A stretch of DNA of 64,000 nucleotides from Cellulomonas hominis (lineage in GTDB: Bacteria > Actinomycetota > Actinomycetes > Actinomycetales > Cellulomonadaceae): contig NZ_JACHDN010000001.1 in the NCBI RefSeq assembly GCF_014201095.1, forward strand, positions 2,418,001 to 2,482,000, written 5' to 3'. The position numbers and the translations under genes are program-made. Below the pieces are notes generated by a model. The model was given only the letters and a program-made list of their open reading frames with translations, ran no database searches and was not told where the DNA came from. Positions 57,640 to 64,000 of the stretch are shown in pieces (position 1 is the stretch's first letter; every line of letters starts with the position of its first letter).

Positions 57640-57805
57640 CGCCCGCTGCTGCCAGCGTGGATGACACGTCAGCCGACGCTCGCCTACCATCGGCGCGTCT
57701 CGCCGGGGCCCGCGCGCGAGGGGGAGCGCGCCAGGTGCTCGACGGTCCCGGCAGGCCGACGTACCCGTGCGGACGGGACGCGCAGAACCCGAAAGAGCGG
57801 CAGAA

Positions 57806-58519
57806 GTGATCAGGATCGGCATCGTCGAGGACGACCCGGCGAGCGCGGCGCTGCTGGTCGACTACCTGCGCCGCTACGAGGAGACGCAGGGCGAGCAGTT
57901 CGCCGTGACGACCTTCGCCGACGGCGCCCAGGTGGTGGCCGGCTACCGCCCCGACTTCGACATCCTGCTGCTGGACGTCGAGATGCCGGGGCTGGACGGG
58001 TTCAGCGCGGCCGAGCGCATCCGCCAGGTGGACACCGACGTCGTGCTCATCTTCATCACGAACATGACGCAGTACGCGATCAAGGGCTACGAGGTCGACG
58101 CCCTGAGCTACGTGCTGAAGCCGGTGCCGTACTTCGCGTTCTCGCAGGAGATCAAGCGCTCGATCGCCCGGCTGCGCCGCCGGTCCGCGGACTACCTGCT
58201 GCTGGCCGTCGACGGCGGGCTGGTGCGGGTCGCGACCGACGACATCGTCTTCCTGGAGAGCCAGAAGCACCGCACGACCGTGCACACCGTCGACGGCAAG
58301 CACTCGGTGGTCGGCCCGCTGAAGGCGTTCGAGGCGCAGCTCGAGGGCAAGAGCTTCTTCCGCAGCAACAGCGGCTACCTCGTGAACCTCCGGCACGTGC
58401 TCGGCGTGCACGGGACGAGCTCGCTCATGGTCGGCGGTCACGACCTGCTGATCAGCCGCTCGCGCAAGAAGGCGTTCCTCGCGGCGCTCACCGACTACCT
58501 CGGGGCGCGGGCGACGTGA
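57806..58519 (+). CDS. LytTR response regulator
   Basis: A 237-residue AgrA/LytR-type regulator. The receiver reads IRIGIVEDDPASAALLVDYL, phosphoacceptor Asp in FDILLLDVEMPGLDG, and Lys in YVLKPVPY. The LytTR DNA-binding domain occupies about 135-237 (IVFLESQKHRTTVHTVDGKH, SFFRSNSGYLVNLRHV). GTG 57806 overlaps no gene. It is coupled by GTGA to the sensor kinase downstream, an order (regulator first) opposite to agr systems of Firmicutes. Confidence 0.94.
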   Translation: MIRIGIVEDDPASAALLVDYLRRYEETQGEQFAVTTFADGAQVVAGYRPDFDILLLDVEMPGLDGFSAAERIRQVDTDVVLIFITNMTQYAIKGYEVDALSYVLKPVPYFAFSQEIKRSIARLRRRSADYLLLAVDGGLVRVATDDIVFLESQKHRTTVHTVDGKHSVVGPLKAFEAQLEGKSFFRSNSGYLVNLRHVLGVHGTSSLMVGGHDLLISRSRKKAFLAALTDYLGARAT

Positions 58520-59889
58520 TCGCGGCCGCGCTGCCCGTCGTCGAGACGCTGCCGGACATCCCGCGGGCGCTGACCGGCCTGGCGGAGTGGCTGGCGTGCC
58601 TGGTGTACGTGCTGCTGCGCCGGCAGCGGCTGCCGCGCCGCCGGCTGGTCCCGGTGGCGGTCGTCGCGCTGGGCGTGCAGATCGGCGTCCAGGAGCTCGC
58701 GGACCAGCTGCCGATCCAGCTGTGGACCCTCGGCATGGCCGCCGCGGTGGCGGCGATGTACGCCTTCATCATCACGGCCGCGAAGGTCTCCGCCCGGGAC
58801 GCCGGCTACTTCGCGGCGCGGGCGCTGGTGCTGGCCGAGCTGGTCGCGGCGCTGCACTGGCAGGTGCACTGCTTCTTCTTCCTGCCGGAGGGCCGGCCCG
58901 GCATCGAGTGGCAGGGCCCGTTCTTCGTCCTGGTGTACGCGGCCGCGTTCGTCGGGGCGTACCTCATCGAGTCCCGGCACTTCCGCCCGGCGCAGGCGCT
59001 GGACGTCACGTTCGGGGAGCTCGCGTCGGCGGTGGCGATCGCGCTGGTGACGTTCTTCATGAGCAACATCAGCTTCCTCAACGCGAACACGCCGTTCAGC
59101 GGGCGGCTCGGGCTCGAGATCTTCTACATCCGCACCCTCGTGGACCTGTGCGGCTTCGTCGCCCTGTACGCGCAGCAGGGCCAGCGGCTGCAGCACCGCG
59201 CGCGCTCGGAGGTCCGGGCGATCGACGAGATGCTGCGCCGCCAGCACGCCCAGTACCTCCAGTCCAAGCGCAGCATCGAGATCGTCAACCGCAAGTACCA
59301 CGACCTCAAGCACCAGATCGGGGTCATCCGCGCCGAGGGGGACCCGCGCCGCCGCGCGTCCTACCTGGACGACCTGGAGGCGAGCGTCTCCGGCTACGCC
59401 GCGCAGGCGGACACCGGCAACGGCGTGCTGGACGTCATCCTCACGACGAAGAGCCAGGAGTGCGCCGAGCGTGGCATCGACCTGACCTACGTGGTGGACG
59501 GCGCGGCGGTGGACTTCATGTCCGCGATGGACGTGTCCGCGGTGTTCGGCAACGCGCTCGACAACGCGATGGACGGCGTGCTGGCGGTGCCGGACCCGGA
59601 GCGGCGGCTGATCAAGGTCGCGCTGTACGCCCGGGACCGGTTCGTGCTGCTGACGTTCGAGAACTACTTCACCGGCGAGCTGCGCACCGAGGACGGCGAC
59701 ATCGTGACCCGCCGCTCGGACCGCACCCGCCACGGGTACGGGCTGAAGTCGATCCGCTACACCGCGGAGAAGTACGGCGGCTCGATGACGGTGAACGTCG
59801 AGGACGACTGGTTCGTCCTGCGCATCCTGCTGCCCATCCCGCAGGACAGGGCGGCCGGCCCGCGGGTCCCGGCCGAGCGCGCCCGCTGA
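58516..59889 (+). CDS. GHKL-type sensor histidine kinase (AgrC-like)
   Basis: A 457-residue membrane kinase with six to seven helices (about 20-220), then a dimerisation helix with the phosphorylation site in RKYHDLKHQIGVIRAEGD and a GHKL ATPase domain: VFGNALDNAMDG (N box) and HGYGLKSIRYTAEKYGGSM (G box). It resembles peptide-sensing AgrC or the citrate-independent DcuS-unrelated GHKL group. No small peptide or AgrB-like gene is seen nearby, so the signal is unknown. The Pro/Arg-rich tail is short. Confidence 0.92.
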   Translation: MIAAALPVVETLPDIPRALTGLAEWLACLVYVLLRRQRLPRRRLVPVAVVALGVQIGVQELADQLPIQLWTLGMAAAVAAMYAFIITAAKVSARDAGYFAARALVLAELVAALHWQVHCFFFLPEGRPGIEWQGPFFVLVYAAAFVGAYLIESRHFRPAQALDVTFGELASAVAIALVTFFMSNISFLNANTPFSGRLGLEIFYIRTLVDLCGFVALYAQQGQRLQHRARSEVRAIDEMLRRQHAQYLQSKRSIEIVNRKYHDLKHQIGVIRAEGDPRRRASYLDDLEASVSGYAAQADTGNGVLDVILTTKSQECAERGIDLTYVVDGAAVDFMSAMDVSAVFGNALDNAMDGVLAVPDPERRLIKVALYARDRFVLLTFENYFTGELRTEDGDIVTRRSDRTRHGYGLKSIRYTAEKYGGSMTVNVEDDWFVLRILLPIPQDRAAGPRVPAERAR

Positions 59890-60148
59890 GCGCCGGCGCC
59901 GTCCGCCCGTTCGGGTGGCGGCCTGTCCCGGGCGGGTGACGCCGGAACGGGTGACATCCGGGGTGCCGCGGTGGGCGGGGACCGCGCCCGCACGCTTCTG
60001 ACCTGCGGCGGGACAGGCCTCCCCGGCTCTCCGGTTCCTCGGGCAACAGTTCACCCCGAAACTGCCCCAAAGCGGTTCAAATCGGGCACTAGCCTCGCCT
60101 CGGCCCGGCGCTCCCGCCCGGTTCACGGCTCGCCCGCAGGAGGGCATC

Positions 60149-61297
60149 GTGCACGTCCGCCTCGTCCCGCTCCTCGCCATCACCGACGCCGACGTGCAGG
60201 CGTGGCGCCGCCTCGCCGACCACGCGGTCGCGCCCAACATGTACCTCGACCCCCGGTACCTGGTCCCCGCCCGGCACCGCGGGCAGGAGGCCGCCGACGT
60301 GCGGGTGCTCGTGGTTCAGGAGGGCGCGGAGTGGCTCGCGGCGCTCGGGCTCACGACCAAGCCGATCGCCCCCCGGGTGCCGCTGCACGCGGTGACGACG
60401 GGCGGCGCGTTCGCCACCGTGCACTCGGACCGGCACCACCCGCTCGTGCGGGCCGGGCGCGAGGTCGAGGCGCTGACCGCCCTGCTGCGCGGCGTGCACG
60501 ACGCGGGCCTCCCCGGCCTGGTGCTGCTGCGCCGGTTCCCGGGCGACGGCCCGCTCGCCGACGCGCTCGCCGAGGTCCTGCGGCGCACGCCGATGCGGGT
60601 CTACGAGCGCCGGCGCGACGTCGGCGCGTTCGCGCCCCGCGAGCTGCTGGACCTGCCGCCGGTCGCACCGCTCGCCGGCGGGGTGCTCACCGGTCCGCCG
60701 CTGGCCACGGCCCACCTGGCGGCCGACGAGCGCCGGAACCTGCTGCGCGGGGTCCGGGGGATCGAGCGCGCCACCGGCGGGCCGCTCACCCTGCACGACC
60801 TCTCGGCGGACCCGGCGGCCGACGACGCGTTCGTGACGCTGCAGGCGGCGGGCTGGAAGGGGGACCCCGCGCGGGGCGGGGACGCGCTGCGGCTCGACCC
60901 GGTCGCCGAGCGGTGGTTCCGGGAGGTGGTCGCCGGCTTCCGCCGCGACGGCGACCTCGCGGTGCTCCGCCTCGCGGCCGGCGGTGAGACGCTGTGGATC
61001 GGGTACGGCGTGCGCTCGGGCGGCGCGTACTTCGGGTTCCTCGACGCCTACGCCGACGAGCACCGGCGGTACAGTCCCGGGTCGATCGGCCGCGTCGCCC
61101 TGCTCACCGCGGTCCTGGCGTCGACCGATGCGCCCTTCTTCGACCCCGGGTTCGACTCTCGGTACGCCGTCGGCGCCCGGCTGTTCCCCGCGTCGCGCCC
61201 GGTGGTCGACCTCCTGGTGTCGACCCGGGGGGTCACGGCGCGCACGGTGCTGCGGGCCGTGCCCGTCGCCCGGCGGCTCGGGCTGCTGGCGTCCTGA
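60149..61297 (+). CDS. FemAB/BioF2-like acyltransferase-fold protein
   Basis: A 382-residue protein that fits the GNAT-type FemAB/BioF2 group used for peptidoglycan cross-bridges or cell-envelope glycolipids. The second half has LQAAGWKGDPARGGDALRLDPVAERWFREVVAGFRRDG and LWIGYGVRSGGAYFGFLDAYADEHRRYSPG, typical of the acetyl- or aminoacyl-binding domain. AGGAGG lies about six bases before GTG 60149. The 259-base gap upstream contains CACTAGCCTCG, which may be the -10 region, and no gene. Confidence 0.85.
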   Translation: MHVRLVPLLAITDADVQAWRRLADHAVAPNMYLDPRYLVPARHRGQEAADVRVLVVQEGAEWLAALGLTTKPIAPRVPLHAVTTGGAFATVHSDRHHPLVRAGREVEALTALLRGVHDAGLPGLVLLRRFPGDGPLADALAEVLRRTPMRVYERRRDVGAFAPRELLDLPPVAPLAGGVLTGPPLATAHLAADERRNLLRGVRGIERATGGPLTLHDLSADPAADDAFVTLQAAGWKGDPARGGDALRLDPVAERWFREVVAGFRRDGDLAVLRLAAGGETLWIGYGVRSGGAYFGFLDAYADEHRRYSPGSIGRVALLTAVLASTDAPFFDPGFDSRYAVGARLFPASRPVVDLLVSTRGVTARTVLRAVPVARRLGLLAS

Positions 61298-61301
61298 GCC
61301 G

Positions 61302-61398
61302 CAGGCGAAGATCGATCCCGCGCGCCGAGATCGGTCCTCCGCGCCGAGATCGGTCGCCGGGACGACCGATCTCGGCTGGAGGGACCGATCTCGGCGAG
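61302..61398. repeat. 19-bp-period hairpin element (three direct, two inverted units)
   Basis: Units of 19 bp start at 61302 (degenerate), 61321 and 61340, the last two sharing CGCGCCGAGATCGGTC. After two spacer bases, inverted units start at 61361 and 61380, sharing GACCGATCTCGG. All unit starts keep a 19-bp step, so the whole element can fold on itself. It lies just after the FemAB-like gene and before the convergent vapC. Confidence 0.8.
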
Positions 61399-61403
61399 GG
61401 TGT

Positions 61404-61476
61404 GTGGGCTCGGCGGGGGCGTGTTGGGCTCGGCGGGGTATGTGGGGCTCGGCGGGGTGTGTGGGGCTTGGCGGGG
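61404..61476. repeat. G-rich tandem repeats
   Basis: GGGCTCGGCGGGG or a one-base variant occurs at 61406, 61426, 61445 and 61464, steps of 20, 19 and 19 bp, each preceded by a GTGT-like spacer. It directly follows the hairpin element and has similar period, so both may belong to one repeat locus. Confidence 0.65.
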
Positions 61477-61507
61477 GCGTGGTCGGCCCCGGGCGCCGCG
61501 GGCGGGG

Positions 61508-61900
61508 TCAGCCGGCCGGGCCGATGACCGCGGTGCCGCGCGCGGTCGCCTCGCGGGCGAGGCGGGTGTCGAAGGTGGCGAGCGCCGCGCCGGCGTGCTC
61601 GGCGGTCGCCAGCACGCAGGCGTCGGGCATCGTCAGGGCCGTCGTCGCCCGGACGCGGGCGACCGCGGTCGGCGCCGGGTCCGTGGCCGGCGAGCTCCGC
61701 ACCCCGGCCGCGACGTACGCGGCGTGCGCGTCCTCCTGCCGGCCGGCGCGCGCGGGACCGACCAGGACCTCCGCCATGGTCAGCGAGTGCAGCACGACAC
61801 CGGCGCCGCCGTGCTCGAGCAGGATCGACCGGGCGCGGCGGTGGTGCACGTCCGCGGGGTTGGCCGCGGCGATCAGGACGTTCGCGTCGGCGACGATCAC
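61508..61900 (-). CDS. vapC: VapC-type PIN-domain toxin
   Basis: A 130-residue PIN ribonuclease: VIVADANVLIAAAN gives the first catalytic Asp, LTMAEVL the Glu, and MPDACVLATAEHAGAALATFDTRLA the later Asp residues. Known VapC toxins cleave tRNA or rRNA. GTG 61900 overlaps the antitoxin stop (GTGA); GTG 61909 three codons earlier is possible. Second gene of the vapBC pair. Confidence 0.92.
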   Translation of the reverse strand: MIVADANVLIAAANPADVHHRRARSILLEHGGAGVVLHSLTMAEVLVGPARAGRQEDAHAAYVAAGVRSSPATDPAPTAVARVRATTALTMPDACVLATAEHAGAALATFDTRLAREATARGTAVIGPAG

Positions 61901-62157
61901 TCCGGCCACCCCTCGCGGACCTCGTCGAGGTAGCCCTGCGGGTAGTGCTGCGCGAGGTCGGTCAGCGCCGAGACGGCCCGTTCGTGCGCGTGGGTGGTCC
62001 TGCTGTCCTCGGCCTCGACGGCCTGCGCGCCGGTCTCGATCAGCCGCGTGAGCAGCTGCGAGGTGGGTTGCCCGGGCCAGCGTCGGCCGGCGACCTCGAG
62101 GGCGTGGGTCACCGCTGCGGTCTCCGTGATGGCGTGCCGGTGCTTGAGCGTGGGCAT
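61897..62157 (-). CDS. vapB: VapB-type antitoxin
   Basis: An 86-residue protein directly upstream of vapC. The N-terminal 15 residues (MPTLKHRHAITETAAVT) could form the DNA-binding strand-helix of an antitoxin and the acidic C-terminus (YLDEVREGWPE) would wrap the toxin. No standard antitoxin family is certain. ATG 62157 lies ten bases after TACACT, so the transcript is probably leaderless. Two palindromes overlapping this promoter fit autorepression. Confidence 0.85.
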   Translation of the reverse strand: MPTLKHRHAITETAAVTHALEVAGRRWPGQPTSQLLTRLIETGAQAVEAEDSRTTHAHERAVSALTDLAQHYPQGYLDEVREGWPE

Positions 62158-62165
62158 ACCCGGAA

Positions 62166-62196
62166 GTGTAACACCGGGGCGCGAGGGTGTGACACC
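62166..62196. promoter_or_regulatory. vapBC promoter-operator
   Basis: GTGTAACAC (62166-62174) and GGTGTGACACC (62186-62196) are two short palindromes with GTGTNACAC cores 21 bp apart, two helical turns. The first overlaps TACACT on the minus strand (62172-62167), the likely -10 box for vapB. Confidence 0.75.
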
Positions 62197-62215
62197 ATCG
62201 GCGCCCTCGCCGGGC

Positions 62216-63562
<1,347 letters not shown>

Positions 63563-63666
63563 CTAGCGTGACAACGCAACCCGCCGGACCACGACGTCCC
63601 GGGTGGCGTTCGGTTCGCAGTGCGCGGTGTCGCGCACCTGCCGCCTCGACAGACAAGGGAAGGTCG

Positions 63667-64000
63667 ATGAAGACAACGAGAACGGCTTACGTCAAGGGTG
63701 CGGCGGTGGTCGCAGGGCTGTCCCTGTTCGCCCTCACCGCGTGCAGCCCGGGGTCCTCCGACGAGGACGGCTCCGCCGGCGACAGCTTCACCACGCGCGA
63801 CGTCACGGACGGCAAGACGGAGTTCGTGGTCGTCACCAACCCTGGCGACGGCCCGGTCCTGTCGTACGGCAAGGACAGCGGGATCGAGCTCCTCGAGGAG
63901 GAGATCGACGGCGCCACCTACGCGTTCAAGGACATGAACGGCAACGGCGAGCTGGACACGTGGGAGGACTGGCGCGAGACGTCGCAGGACCGCGCCGCCG
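63667..64000 (+). CDS. lipoprotein, probable GH3 glycoside hydrolase N-terminus (partial)
   Basis: The first 111 residues of a protein that continues past the window. A lipoprotein signal (MKTTRTAYVKGAAVVAGLSLFALTACS, lipobox LTAC) is followed by a Ser/Asp-rich linker and an EF-hand-like FKDMNGNGELDTWEDWRETSQDRAA, which in actinobacterial family-3 beta-glucosidase-type enzymes precedes the catalytic domain. The catalytic part is not visible, so the family is an inference. AAGGGAAGG precedes ATG 63667. The 302 bases upstream of it hold no gene; CTCCTAGCGTGAC may include a -10 box. Confidence 0.8.
   Translation, partial: MKTTRTAYVKGAAVVAGLSLFALTACSPGSSDEDGSAGDSFTTRDVTDGKTEFVVVTNPGDGPVLSYGKDSGIELLEEEIDGATYAFKDMNGNGELDTWEDWRETSQDRAA

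Noticed and set aside
57640..57805. Autoinducing-peptide gene before the LytTR regulator
   Set aside because: The short frames here lack a ribosome binding site and a hydrophobic, cysteine-containing precursor pattern.

Overview
The window is about 64 kb of chromosome from a very GC-rich actinobacterium. Many genes start with GTG, stop-start overlaps of the GTGA/ATGA type are common, and several genes have a TAnnnT box directly before the start codon, as in leaderless transcripts. The C50-carotenoid operon, a UDP-galactopyranose mutase, a PASTA-domain penicillin-binding protein and a lipoprotein glycoside hydrolase fit Micrococcales, most likely a Cellulomonas-type organism. The genus is inferred from gene content, not from a marker gene. 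No ribosomal RNA, CRISPR array, prophage or insertion sequence was seen.

Left part (0-16 kb). A small membrane protein and a secreted protein with a conflicting start are followed by a class A PBP, a Gly-rich-tail protein, a DUF2087 protein, a STAS-domain protein and three tRNAs (Glu, Asp, Phe) read from one visible promoter. Then come a small zincin, a luciferase-like oxidoreductase, galE, and a tightly overlapped crtE-crtB-crtI-crtYe-crtYf-crtEb operon with a perfect palindrome before its start. The operon encodes synthesis of a cyclic C50 carotenoid of the decaprenoxanthin type. A lipoprotein, surE and a PfkB kinase follow.

Middle (16-36 kb). MscS channel, HesB-like protein without cysteines, YeaQ-type membrane protein, ArsR/SRPBCC pair and several small membrane proteins. 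An Amadori-compound (fructosamine) catabolic operon is next: FrlB-like deglycase, FrlD-like kinase, NhaC-type transporter, amidohydrolase and LacI regulator. An MFS exporter, a membrane-anchored Mrr-like nuclease and a hipBA module abut a tRNA-Lys; the hipA stop codon lies inside the tRNA gene. A two-component system with a nearby DUF4352 membrane protein closes this part.

Right part (36-64 kb). cydA and zwf, on opposite strands, are both cut at the same point near 37,360, which marks a rearrangement or assembly junction. A second scar joins the start of an ECF sigma factor to the end of another gene near 42,030. Four regulator loci (TetR, TetR, TetR, LuxR) each sit at a clear palindrome. Flotillin, a FAD oxidoreductase and acylphosphatase follow. 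A four-gene minus-strand cassette at 52.6-55.3 kb resembles a type VII secretion cargo set: a WxG-motif protein with a glycine-zipper tail, a small helical partner, a SAV_915-like protein and a membrane protein. The end holds a DUF234-type ATPase with an AT-rich palindromic promoter, a LytTR/GHKL two-component system, a FemAB-like acyltransferase, vapBC, glf and the start of a GH3-type lipoprotein.

The most distinctive non-coding signals are two intergenic hairpin elements built from 19-bp units kept in exact register (42,752 and 61,302), three 18-bp hip operators at exact 28-bp spacing, and a shared GTACG-NN-CGTAC operator before the MFS gene and the acetyltransferase-TetR operon.
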